Source of the DNA: Candidatus Woesearchaeota archaeon | GTDB taxonomy: Archaea; Nanobdellota; Nanobdellia; Woesearchaeales; GW2011-AR15 | Direction: 5' to 3' | NCBI GenBank assembly: GCA_016928835.1 | Contig: JAFGJW010000005.1 | Span: 1 to 64,000 of the forward strand | DNA: 64,000 nt | Made by a program: the position numbers and the translations under genes | Part shown: positions 19,613-28,313 of the stretch, in pieces | How the letters are laid out: every line of letters starts with the position of its first letter | Numbering within the stretch: position 1 is the first letter of the stretch | The notes under the pieces: generated by a model | What the model was told of the DNA's origin: nothing | The model's input: the letters and a program-made list of their open reading frames with translations, nothing else | Databases searched by the model: none

Positions 19613-19807
19613 TTACACCTCAAATAAATCTGTAACTTTGCATTTGAACAATTTGGCAAATCTGATTGCTAATGGCAAGCTTGGGATATATCTGTTGTTT
19701 TCTATTGAGATTATGGTCTGCCTTGTGACATTTACTTTATACGCTAGCTTTTCCTGCGTTAGGTTGTGTTTTTCCCTGTATTTCTTTAGGTTGTTTTTTC
19801 TTAACAT
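19613..19807 (-). CDS. XRE-family transcriptional regulator
   Basis: 'LKKYREKHNLTQEKLAYKVNVTRQTIISIENNRYIPSLPLAIRFAKLFKCKVTDLF'. Confidence 0.93.
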   Translation of the reverse strand: MLRKNNLKKYREKHNLTQEKLAYKVNVTRQTIISIENNRYIPSLPLAIRFAKLFKCKVTDLFEV

Positions 19808-19808
19808 T

Positions 19809-19840
19809 GTAAAGTATACTTTACGTAAAGTAAGCTTTAC
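19809..19840. promoter_or_regulatory. Two adjacent 16-bp palindromic operator-like sites
   Basis: GTAAAGTATACTTTAC (19809-19824, perfect palindrome) directly followed by GTAAAGTAAGCTTTAC (19825-19840, 6-bp arms), between the regulator start and a TATA-like element. Confidence 0.75.
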
Positions 19841-19950
19841 TATATAAATCTTTTGTTTTTATTGGAGTTTATAAGCCTGGCCTAAGATTTAATTTTTGGT
19901 TAAGTTTAGCCCGATATCAATGTGGGTGGTAGGCATTGCAATAACTCTAT

Positions 19951-20784
19951 ATGAGAATAGGGTATGCTGGGATTAATTTTATATATAAGATTCTTCTACC
20001 CCTGCTCATTGGGGTGGTGTTTATGGCAGAACGTGAAACAATTGAGGATATTGTGTTAACAAAGGAAGAGGGTGATGGCTGGCTTCTTGAGTATGACGAT
20101 GAACAAGGCCCTATTTCTGATGATTTGGTTAATGTGCTAAAACTTCTTCAACGTTCTCCAGGCCAAACAGTTGCATATATACGTATATTTAATGAGTATA
20201 CTGGTGGTGTGGCTGAAGAAGAGTATAAACGTTCCCGTGTATATAATATAATTTACAGGTTGAGACAGGCGCTGCCAGTATCTCTTAGGGGCAGAATAAG
20301 GACAGAACGTGGCCAAGGCTATAAATATCAGCGGCATGAGCATCAGCTACATGTGTATATATTTGCCAAAGAAACTGATGAATATGCGGATTATCTACAA
20401 AACTATTTTATCCAAAAAGGCCACAGGGTTACTCGTAATTTTGTTCTTGGTGAAGGTGGCGAATTTGAGAGATTTAGATCAGATTCACCTGACTTAATAG
20501 TTGCGAATGCCAGACAAGATGGGAATATTCTTCCACTGATCAGATCAGATGGTTATCTTTCTAATATGCTTGAGTTGTGCGCCAGACTAAATATTAAACC
20601 TAATTTCCTTGTTTATGATGGGCGTGCAAATGAAACAGCATATAATCACATAAATGGGTGTTTGTATGGTACTACCTGCTCTCCTAGGCTTGCATATATT
20701 AGGGAAACAAGAGTAGAGATGATGCTTGACAGAGTTTTACGATTTTTTACTGAGGAAACTGATTCAAGATTAAAACGGTTATAG
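19951..20784 (+). CDS. OmpR/PhoB-type winged-helix protein with unknown C-terminal domain
   Basis: 'RVYNIIYRLRQALPVSLRGRIRTERGQGYKY' resembles the Trans_reg_C recognition helix and wing. Confidence 0.65.
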   Translation: MRIGYAGINFIYKILLPLLIGVVFMAERETIEDIVLTKEEGDGWLLEYDDEQGPISDDLVNVLKLLQRSPGQTVAYIRIFNEYTGGVAEEEYKRSRVYNIIYRLRQALPVSLRGRIRTERGQGYKYQRHEHQLHVYIFAKETDEYADYLQNYFIQKGHRVTRNFVLGEGGEFERFRSDSPDLIVANARQDGNILPLIRSDGYLSNMLELCARLNIKPNFLVYDGRANETAYNHINGCLYGTTCSPRLAYIRETRVEMMLDRVLRFFTEETDSRLKRL

Positions 20785-20819
20785 CACAGTGCTCTTTTTT
20801 AGTGAACTAGCCATTGATT

Positions 20820-22157
20820 TTATTTCTTTCTTTTTTTCTTCTTCCTCTTTTTCAGCACAGACAGCATTATGATTACTATAACAATAGCTCCAGTTATCCT
20901 CACAATGGGTATGCTGAAAAACGATGGTGTGTATAGTTCCTCATACTCTATATCTTTTGTCAATGCTTCCCATTCTTCTGTGTCAAGGTCCTGCTTCTCT
21001 CCTTCTGTACCATCATTAAATTTGATCTGTGAGCCAGCTTCAACTATAACTAAGTCTCCATTTCCCTGGACCTCAACCTCTCCTTCATACACCATCAAGA
21101 TATCTGTGTTTGTTTCATTGTCATGGCCTAATATAAATTCTGTGCCCCTAATCCCCAGGACAACTGTTGGTGTCTTATGATAAAGTTCTGGTTTCTGTCC
21201 TGTGAGCCTTCTGTACATGACCTTGACTATTCCTTTTGTGATTACACTTACAGGATACTGGCCTGAATATTCTAAGTTTGGGTCAGTTGAATATGCAGTG
21301 TAGATAGTATTTGGAAGCAGATCCACTATCCTTCTTCCTCCATTTGGCTCCAATACCTCGATCCTTGCCCTGCTCTTGTCGCCAATCTTTAGCATATCCC
21401 CTGGATACAGAGAAGTGCCTGATCCTGCCCTTGTCCATTTATTCTGCTTTTCCCTGAACACAGAAATCCCTGCTTTGTTCAACACGCCAGTAATCCTTGC
21501 TGTGATTGTCCTTGTCACAACAGGCTGCTTTGAAAAGAGCCATTTTATCTTGCTTACTATGCCAGAGTCTGTATCAATCTCTGCGCTTGCAGTTGGTTCA
21601 TCTGACTCCAGTTCTTGATAATGTTCAGGCTCTCCTATTGGTTCGTCTGGAACCGGGTCCCTTATCTTGTTTTCGCATAAGCATGAATCCCATCCATACT
21701 CCTGGGTGTATCTTGCCCATTCTCCTGTCTCATACCCCTTTTCAATGCAGAAATCATGGCATGGGACTTGCTTGCATTCGGTTAATTTTTCATCAAAGAT
21801 CTTATTGCAGTCAGCCCAGCATGTTGACACATCTGATCCAGCTTCCCTTTTTGACTGGCATGTTTTTATGCATCCAGTGTATGTTCCTTTTATTCCTTCA
21901 GCGCATGCCCTGTAATCAGAATATTCAGGACACCATTTGCTATCATAGATATTGCATACATTGCAGTAGCAGAACACATCAAGGGCGCATCCAGAATAAC
22001 CATGCTCCTGGCAGTACTCGTATTTTGTCATCTCGCATTCATCCTCACAGTCAGCAGCACATACATCATACATGCCTGCGCAATCCTCACCAGGAGACAG
22101 TTCAGCATAAACAGCACTCATTAGGATAAGAATTACCAGGAAATGTATAGTTCTCAT
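20820..22157 (-). CDS. Secreted Cys-rich protein with FecR-like domain and C-terminal TM
   Basis: Signal peptide; 'GIRGTEFILGHDNETNTDILMVYEGEVEVQGNGDLVIVEAGSQIKF'. Confidence 0.75.
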   Translation of the reverse strand: MRTIHFLVILILMSAVYAELSPGEDCAGMYDVCAADCEDECEMTKYEYCQEHGYSGCALDVFCYCNVCNIYDSKWCPEYSDYRACAEGIKGTYTGCIKTCQSKREAGSDVSTCWADCNKIFDEKLTECKQVPCHDFCIEKGYETGEWARYTQEYGWDSCLCENKIRDPVPDEPIGEPEHYQELESDEPTASAEIDTDSGIVSKIKWLFSKQPVVTRTITARITGVLNKAGISVFREKQNKWTRAGSGTSLYPGDMLKIGDKSRARIEVLEPNGGRRIVDLLPNTIYTAYSTDPNLEYSGQYPVSVITKGIVKVMYRRLTGQKPELYHKTPTVVLGIRGTEFILGHDNETNTDILMVYEGEVEVQGNGDLVIVEAGSQIKFNDGTEGEKQDLDTEEWEALTKDIEYEELYTPSFFSIPIVRITGAIVIVIIMLSVLKKRKKKKRKK

Positions 22158-22269
22158 AAGATCACCCCATTGTTTTTAATTTAAAGAGAGTATAAATATT
22201 TTTCTTAAAACTGCAGCACTCTGCCTTAGTTTTCAGATTGAGAAATGTTGTTAAGAAAAAAAGAAAAAA

Positions 22270-22845
22270 TTACCAGTTGCCTAAGCCTGGAAATCTTTCA
22301 TGCATTTCATAGCCTGCTTCTGGGTCGCAGGAATCATAATAATTTTCCTGGGTTATAGCAAAAGCGCCCCATATCTCTGCTCCGATTCTGGTGCCGTCTG
22401 CTGCGTACCATACTCCTGTGTCAAGATAAGCATCGCTTGGAGCAGCAACTATCTTCACAAAATAATCATAATAGCATCCTTCTGCATACTCCTCATATTC
22501 ATGGTTTGTGAGCCATGCTCCTGAGCCAATGTAGCCTGCAAAGCCGTAATGCCTGTCCAATAAATTATCTCCGTCACAGTCTTTGTTGCTGAGCCATGCG
22601 TCATTCCATTTCATCATCAATTTTACATCACAATAATCTCCCCCAAGAACCCTGTCATAGTCGCAGTATCTGCCGTTAAACATATGCGCCTGGTAATTAT
22701 ACCCGAACACATCATAACCTGTAGCCAGAGTTTCTCCTGTTGACGATAACAGTTGGCCGCTCTGTATTGTTGTGCATTCCTGTTTTGCTGCTGCCATTGC
22801 CGCCATCAAAAATGCAGCAACTAAAGCCAATAAAACCTTTTTCAT
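22270..22845 (-). CDS. Secreted hypothetical protein
   Basis: Signal peptide 'MKKVLLALVAAFLMAAMAAAKQ'; mature Cys/Tyr-rich. Confidence 0.6.
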   Translation of the reverse strand: MKKVLLALVAAFLMAAMAAAKQECTTIQSGQLLSSTGETLATGYDVFGYNYQAHMFNGRYCDYDRVLGGDYCDVKLMMKWNDAWLSNKDCDGDNLLDRHYGFAGYIGSGAWLTNHEYEEYAEGCYYDYFVKIVAAPSDAYLDTGVWYAADGTRIGAEIWGAFAITQENYYDSCDPEAGYEMHERFPGLGNW

Positions 22846-22980
22846 TGTTTTGCCCTCCTTTATCTTTTGTAATATTATTTAAAAAATTAACATATAAAAA
22901 CTTTATGATAGAAATTTATCCGAAAATTTGGTAAATGAAAATATTTATATATCTTCTTACTTTTCTTACTTTTAAGAAAG

Positions 22981-23232
22981 GTGGTTATTATGATTGATAT
23001 TAAGACTGCAACAATAACAAGCAAAGGCCAGATAGCCTTGCCAAAAGAAATCAGGGAAGAGACAGGGTTTAAAGAAGGGGATAAAGTGGCAGTTGTTTCC
23101 TACGAAGACAGGATTGAGATCAGACCAATGTGGCAGGTAAAGGAGAGGATTGAAACAGCCTATGCAAGTGAAAAATCTCTGGCTAAAGACTGGCTTGTGA
23201 AAGAAGAGGATAAAGCATGGAAAGATCTCTAG
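22981..23232 (+). CDS. AbrB/MazE-type antitoxin
   Basis: 'TATITSKGQIALPKEIREETGFKEGDKVAVVSYEDRIEIRPM'. Confidence 0.88.
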   Translation: MVIMIDIKTATITSKGQIALPKEIREETGFKEGDKVAVVSYEDRIEIRPMWQVKERIETAYASEKSLAKDWLVKEEDKAWKDL

Positions 23233-23292
23233 AAAAAGGAGACATTGTGGTTATTCCTTTTCCATTGCATAGTGGGCAGTTCATTATGTAAT
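23218..23292 (+). pseudogene. Truncated MazF/PemK-type toxin
   Basis: My translation: MERSLEKGDIVVIPFPLHSGQFIM*; 'KGDIVxxPFP' start of MazF followed by an early stop; overlaps the antitoxin end. Confidence 0.65.
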
Positions 23293-23315
23293 ACAAGTAT
23301 ATACAGTTTCTATCT

Positions 23316-23525
23316 CTACCTATTCAGATAATCATACGCCATCTGTATCCTTGCATCCTGAGCAGGATAATCGTTTCTTGTCGTATGGTATTCTAGATTA
23401 AGCCTGTCCATAACCCTCTCTGCTGCCTCTAATCCATGCCTTGCTTTCACAGGATTGCAGTTAAGCCTACGCTCAGCATTGCTGATTAGTTGCTCAAGTC
23501 TTCTTTCAAGTTTAAGCCTGTCCAT
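23316..23525 (-). CDS. Small hypothetical protein
   Basis: 69 aa, Arg-rich helical ORF. Confidence 0.45.
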   Translation of the reverse strand: MDRLKLERRLEQLISNAERRLNCNPVKARHGLEAAERVMDRLNLEYHTTRNDYPAQDARIQMAYDYLNR

Positions 23526-23560
23526 AATGCCTTGTTTGGAGCGATTATATTTAAATTTAT

Positions 23561-24352
23561 GTGGTAAATTTTATAATTAACATATTCTCACCCGAGGCTA
23601 TGGCTGTTCCAAGCATAAGAATAAAAACAGGCAATCCCCGGATAGACGCCCAATGCCTTTACAGATACTATCCAGATTACTGGGAGGGCATTATTGACCA
23701 CCTCTGGCCCAAGCTCGAGCATTTGACTGGGTCAAGGAGAAAGGATCTCAGATACCTGAAGGGTTTTATGGAGGGACAATATGCTTTATTTAAAGGCGAG
23801 TTAGAAGCATTTGCACAAGAATTGCAGACAAGATGGGATAAAATACATGAACCTTTCATGTCTGAGCTTGAACATATCCTTGACATTAAATGGTCAAGGG
23901 GAAGAATAAGTGGCTATGTATCTTTGGCACCCGGCAATCCCAGGAATATACAATCCAGGGAGTTTGTTTTAGATTATAGACAAAATATTGAAGCAGCAAT
24001 ACAGGCATGCGCACACGAGATCATCCATTTCCTCTTTTTTAGAAAATGGAAGCAGATATTCCCTGATCATGACCCAGCCCAGTATGATCGTCCGGCTCTG
24101 GCTTGGCACTTGAGCGAGCTGTTTGTTGTTCTCATGCTTAATGAGCCTTCTATTTCCCAATTAGTATTAACTCAAAGAGCAGAGTATGAAGGGCCTTATC
24201 GATTTTACGAAAGGGCAATGATTGGAGACAAGTCAGTGGCGGAACATTTTGGTGGGCTCTACAGGCAGCATCGTGGAGATATGAAAGCATTATTGGAGCA
24301 AGCATATGCTGATGCGCTGGAATATGCTCGTGTCTTTGAAGGATTCAGGTAA
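23561..24352 (+). CDS. Hypothetical protein with HExxH zincin-like motif
   Basis: 'AIQACAHEIIHFLFFRKW'; long ORF without overlapping alternatives. Confidence 0.55.
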   Translation: MVNFIINIFSPEAMAVPSIRIKTGNPRIDAQCLYRYYPDYWEGIIDHLWPKLEHLTGSRRKDLRYLKGFMEGQYALFKGELEAFAQELQTRWDKIHEPFMSELEHILDIKWSRGRISGYVSLAPGNPRNIQSREFVLDYRQNIEAAIQACAHEIIHFLFFRKWKQIFPDHDPAQYDRPALAWHLSELFVVLMLNEPSISQLVLTQRAEYEGPYRFYERAMIGDKSVAEHFGGLYRQHRGDMKALLEQAYADALEYARVFEGFR

Positions 24353-24403
24353 TGGTAATTAATCTCCTTGCTGAGGCAAAGTATATATGGAAAAAAAGAA
24401 AAA

Positions 24404-24467
24404 GATTACCAGTTGCCTAGGCCTGGAAATCTTTCATGCATGTCATAGCTCGCTTCTGGGTCGCATG
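24404..24467 (-). pseudogene. Partial duplicate of the 3' end of the 22270-22845 gene
   Basis: 'gattaccagttgcctaggcctggaaatctttcatgcatgtcatagctcgcttctgggtcgcatgag' nearly identical to the sequence at ~22269-22332. Confidence 0.75.
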
Positions 24468-24544
24468 AGTTTGATTTTTATTTTTATCCCGGTTCTACAA
24501 CAAAGTTTATAAAACAAGCTAAGATAAGATATAAAAAATGAAGG

Positions 24545-25058
24545 ATGAAATTTGAGAAGCAAAAAATGAGCAATGATTTAACAGTTGATGATAATAAGAT
24601 ACGAAATAGAATCTATACACTTAGAGGAATTCAGGTTATTTTAGATAGGGATTTGGCAACACTTTATGAAATTGAGACAAGAGCATTAAAGCAGGCAGTA
24701 AATAGTAATAAAAACAGGTTTCCAGGTGATTTTATGTTTACATTAACTGAAGAGGAGGCTGATAACCTGGTGTCACAAAATGTGATACCTTCAAAAAAGC
24801 ACCTGGGAGGCGCTCTTCCCTATGCCTTTACAGAACAAGGAGTTGCAAACCTGTCAAGTGTTTTAAACAATTATAAAGCCATTGAAGTAAATATACATAT
24901 TATGAGAGCTTTTGTCTCAATGAGCAAGTTTATTTCAAAAAAATGCGAAAATATTCCTGGGATTGGATAATATTGAGAGGAAGCAGCTGGAATCCCAATT
25001 AGACACAGAGGAAAAATTTAAAAAGATTTTTGAGGCAAGAAGGCGCTTCTATGGATAA
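24545..25058 (+). pseudogene. ORF6N-domain protein, frameshifted at an A7 run
   Basis: 'IYTLRGIQVILDRDLATLYEIETRALKQAVNSNKNRFPGDFMFTLTEEE...GGALPYAFTEQGVANLSSVL'; stop at 24970 but homology-like sequence continues in another frame (AKIFLGLDNIERKQLESQLDTEEKFKKIFEA). Confidence 0.7.
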
Positions 25059-25201
25059 AATACTTAGGAGAGTTTATGAAGAATTAGAATCGCATAAAAA
25101 GGTGCTTGAAGCTTTTAGGTATAGGTAAATTGAAACTAATATATGAATCAAAATGACATTTATTCCTCAGAATCTGGATGAGGTTCCTTGCTTTCAACAC
25201 A

Positions 25202-25531
25202 CTACGACTTTTTTGGGAGTATTCTTATGCCTTCTTTTTCTCTTATGATATATCCTGATTTGCCTTCTGCAATCTTGTATTCATTTGCTATCTCATTCGG
25301 AATTCTCAATGCTAGACTGTTCCCCCATTTTTTGAAAACAACTTCCTTGGCATTTTTTAATTTCCTGTATTTATGTGCCAGGTCCTTCAATTGTGCCATG
25401 GTCATTATCTCTTCACCGCATTCCTGGCATTTGTAAGCCTCGAACTCCACTCCATCCTGTTCTATTTTATCATCTACTTTTTCCATCTTTCCTTTGCATA
25501 CCGGGCAATCCATTTTAATTTCCTCTCTCAA
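25202..25531 (-). CDS. Zinc-ribbon + AbrB-fold protein, likely antitoxin
   Basis: 'DCPVCKGKM...YKCQECGEEIM' then 'FKKWGNSLALRIPNEIANEYKIAEGKSGYIIREKEGIRI'. Confidence 0.75.
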   Translation of the reverse strand: MREEIKMDCPVCKGKMEKVDDKIEQDGVEFEAYKCQECGEEIMTMAQLKDLAHKYRKLKNAKEVVFKKWGNSLALRIPNEIANEYKIAEGKSGYIIREKEGIRILPKKS

Positions 25532-25751
25532 TAGTTTTTATTATGATACTGTGACCAAGGTCTTCGCCAATACAGACTATTGAACCTTTTTTTGATCTTT
25601 TAACAAATTTGATCATGTTTTTTCCGAACCTCACCACTTTTCCTGTTTGAATTGCGCTATACACTTGGTCTGGGAAAGCAATATCCCTTTCTCGCGCTCT
25701 CTTAACTGCATGCACTTTTATCACTATGGGCTTTCCGTCAAAGTGAATCAT
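25515..25751 (-). CDS. DUF4258-like (RelE/MqsR-like) putative toxin
   Basis: 'VKVHAVKRARERDIAFPDQVYSAIQTGKVV..FVKRSKKGSIVCIGEDLGHSIIIKTI'; overlaps the antitoxin gene. Confidence 0.7.
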   Translation of the reverse strand: MIHFDGKPIVIKVHAVKRARERDIAFPDQVYSAIQTGKVVRFGKNMIKFVKRSKKGSIVCIGEDLGHSIIIKTIERGN

Positions 25752-25899
25752 GTAGATACAAGTATATACATGTATATAAATGTTTCTATCTTACAACGGT
25801 TTATCCTGTTTTTGAAGAAAGGTTTATAAGAACTGGTATTAGCTTATGGCCCAATAGTTGAAGCAAAAATATAAAAAGAACAAGGTCTAATTTTAGACC

Positions 25900-26192
25900 A
25901 TGAATGAAATCTACGAAACAGAAACATTTTCAAAGATCTATGCTGCTTCTGATACAAGGGAAAAACAGTTTATTGATAATGTCAAGCAGCAGTTAAGAAA
26001 AACCTTGAATGTCGGAAAGCCGCTGCGTTTTGACTGGTTCAGAGAAAAAAAGTTTGGAAAAGAGTATATTTTCTGATAAATCTCAACAGCAAGAAAGCCA
26101 TTTTTCTAGCTTTTGGAGATAAGAAGGATCAGCAAAAAATAATCAATCATATAATCTTAAACAAAGAAGAATACTTAAGATTGATAGACTAA
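25900..26192 (+). pseudogene. RelE-family toxin with single-base frameshift
   Basis: 'GKPLRFDWFREKKFGKEYIF*'; restoring one T in the T4 run at ~26069-26072 gives '...YIFLINLNSKKAIFLAFGDKKDQQKIINHIILNKEEYLRLID*'. Confidence 0.7.
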
Positions 26193-26326
26193 ACTCTTTT
26201 TATTCTGCCTGCTTTTAGGTCTTTTAGGCTGCTGTCTAACTGGATTAAGATATCATCAGCAATTTCTGCCTTTTTCTTAAGCATATTGTACTCCTCAACC
26301 GGAATAGTCACAGATTCTGTTGCCAT
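26189..26326 (-). CDS. Archaeal RelB-like antitoxin (45 aa), below the ORF-track cutoff
   Basis: My translation: MATESVTIPVEEYNMLKKKAEIADDILIQLDSSLKDLKAGRIKRV*. Confidence 0.75.
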   Translation of the reverse strand: MATESVTIPVEEYNMLKKKAEIADDILIQLDSSLKDLKAGRIKRV

Positions 26327-26411
26327 AATACCTTGATATTTGAATTGTTTATAAATATTTTTCTAAAAAATAGTTTTTGAGGTAAAGATATATAAAATAC
26401 CTCACCCACAT

Positions 26412-26460
26412 CTAATCTTCTCTATATCTCTTCAACATTGTGAGTTTGTGATGGTTATTG
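26412..26460 (+). repeat. Dispersed repeat copy 1
   Basis: ctaatcttctctatatctcttcaacattgtgagtttgtgatggttattg. Confidence 0.8.
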
Positions 26461-26496
26461 AAAACATTTACAATTGTTGTGAAAATAGAATAATAC

Positions 26497-27543
26497 TCAC
26501 TCAACCTCCCTTATACTATGTGTTAAATCCCCTTTCTTTACGTTTATTACTGGCTGTGGTGCATAATCTAATAGAATAGTCATAGTCGCATAATGGCCAA
26601 GATGGTCATACAAAACAGTATCTCTTCCCTCTCTTAAAAAAACTATTGCACTTATGCCGGCACGGACATCGTTTGCAGCTTCTAACTCATCTAGGTCTTC
26701 ATAATAGATATAAGCACATCTTGTCGGATCAATACCTAAGGGAAGCTTTTTGTGAGTTCTCCTTATTCTGTCAAATCCTTCTTTGGTAACCGCCCTTAAC
26801 TCATAAGGCTTTCCTGATGGTTGCATCTGGCCTTGGACCCAGGCACTGAAGTTATGTAGTTCTATCCAGAGGTAGCCTGGATTTTGTGGTTTTAATGTAA
26901 TCCCTTCTATGCGTTCTATACCTCTGTTTGAGATAATGACAATCTCCCTGCCTCCGATATTAGAATCTCTTTCATCTGCTAGATATGCAGAATGCACTTT
27001 TTCTGCTTCCATTACTGCTTCCTGTAAATTAAAGAAAGATCTATCCTCAGCTTGGGCTATGAATACACCATCATGAAGATTCGACAAGATAAATGCTTCA
27101 GCAGGCCTATACGGACCAACTCTCATTACTTCTCTTCTAGAAAGCTGTTCATCCTTGTAAACAATATGGGAGACTATAACTGCATTCTGGGCAGTTTCGT
27201 ACTGAAGAACAGCATACCTCGTTCCATGTTGCAACAAAAAGGCGAGCCCACTTAAATTTCCACTAAGCGTGGCTCGAATTAAAGTTTCTGTTAAATTTTC
27301 CACTGTCTGTCTTACTCCTGGAGATTCACCACGTATGAGGAGCCTGTAACTTCCTTTGATAACAGCTGCCGAACTATCTGTCAAATACAATTTTGAAACA
27401 TCAGCAACGCCAGAAGACTGCGGAACAAGCGCATCAAGAGTTGCGCCTTGTTGCACACTGAACTGCCTGTTCCTATCTGACAGCAAGACAACCCCATAAT
27501 AATCCTGCCTTTGGAACCAGGGGATAGCTGCATTAAGTGTCAT
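26497..27543 (-). CDS. Hypothetical protein
   Basis: 348-aa ORF, no recognisable motif. Confidence 0.55.
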   Translation of the reverse strand: MTLNAAIPWFQRQDYYGVVLLSDRNRQFSVQQGATLDALVPQSSGVADVSKLYLTDSSAAVIKGSYRLLIRGESPGVRQTVENLTETLIRATLSGNLSGLAFLLQHGTRYAVLQYETAQNAVIVSHIVYKDEQLSRREVMRVGPYRPAEAFILSNLHDGVFIAQAEDRSFFNLQEAVMEAEKVHSAYLADERDSNIGGREIVIISNRGIERIEGITLKPQNPGYLWIELHNFSAWVQGQMQPSGKPYELRAVTKEGFDRIRRTHKKLPLGIDPTRCAYIYYEDLDELEAANDVRAGISAIVFLREGRDTVLYDHLGHYATMTILLDYAPQPVINVKKGDLTHSIREVE

Positions 27544-27619
27544 TTTTTAACTGCCAAACATATCTTATTATTAAACCTAACGTTAAATTTTAATATAAAC
27601 TGTTTTTAATGATTTAAAA

Positions 27620-28144
27620 ATGTCAAACTTACCCCGGGAATTGGAACAATATTTAGAAGGATATGAACCCGAATTTCTTGAGCATGCAGGGATGTTTTTT
27701 GACTTGGGTATCCTAGTGCTGCAGTTAGATGATCCCTTGCGGAGGATATACCACCTCACATTTACACAGACGCTCTACGGCGTGATGCTGGCCCAGAGAA
27801 AAGGGATGCAGGACTGTAAACCTGGGGTTGAACAATCTGGCAGCGGGGTCTTGTTTATGGTCAAAGCAACAGAAGAAGGCAGAGAGGCAGTACCTTCTTT
27901 CTATTCTTTTATTGCTCATCCTAATTTTGACATAGAACACTATCGCTCCTTTGTCGCTACAGTCTTTGAATATACAGCAGCAGCACACAGCTATGTTTTA
28001 TCTTTGAGAAGAGATAAGGGCCAATATCTTACCAGAATGCAGAAGTTAGTTGCAGCCTATAATCTTGCGAGAGGCTTTTCCCCGGCGCTTTCTGAACATT
28101 ACTTTGAACAGGCAGTAGCATCTGAGCAGGCAAGAAACAATTAG
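27620..28144 (+). CDS. Hypothetical protein
   Basis: 174-aa ORF, no recognisable motif. Confidence 0.5.
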   Translation: MSNLPRELEQYLEGYEPEFLEHAGMFFDLGILVLQLDDPLRRIYHLTFTQTLYGVMLAQRKGMQDCKPGVEQSGSGVLFMVKATEEGREAVPSFYSFIAHPNFDIEHYRSFVATVFEYTAAAHSYVLSLRRDKGQYLTRMQKLVAAYNLARGFSPALSEHYFEQAVASEQARNN

Positions 28145-28201
28145 GAGATAGGTGTTCTATGGGTTTTGTAATAAACATAAAGTTCTACCAGTTGCCCATT
28201 C

Positions 28202-28273
28202 CAACAATAAGAAATCTCCTTATAACTAATCTTCTCTATATCTCTTCAGCATTATAAGTTTGTGATGGTTATT
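28202..28273 (+). repeat. Dispersed repeat copy 2
   Basis: caacaataagaaatctccttataactaatcttctctatatctcttcagcattataagtttgtgatggttatt. Confidence 0.85.
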
Positions 28274-28313
28274 TATTATGGGAAAGTTTGTAAAAAAATT
28301 ATAAATTACACTA

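Noticed and set aside
21506-22129. 207-aa plus-strand ORF
   Set aside because: Antisense to the signal-peptide-bearing FecR-like gene; composition is an artefact of Cys-rich codons on the other strand.
20820-22157. FecR-like protein as part of a sigma/anti-sigma signalling system
   Set aside because: Archaea lack ECF sigma factors and no partner gene is nearby; FecR folds also occur in unrelated surface proteins.
22930-22985. TTCTTACTTTT direct repeats before the AbrB gene as an operator
   Set aside because: Simple AT-rich repetition, no palindromic structure; too weak.
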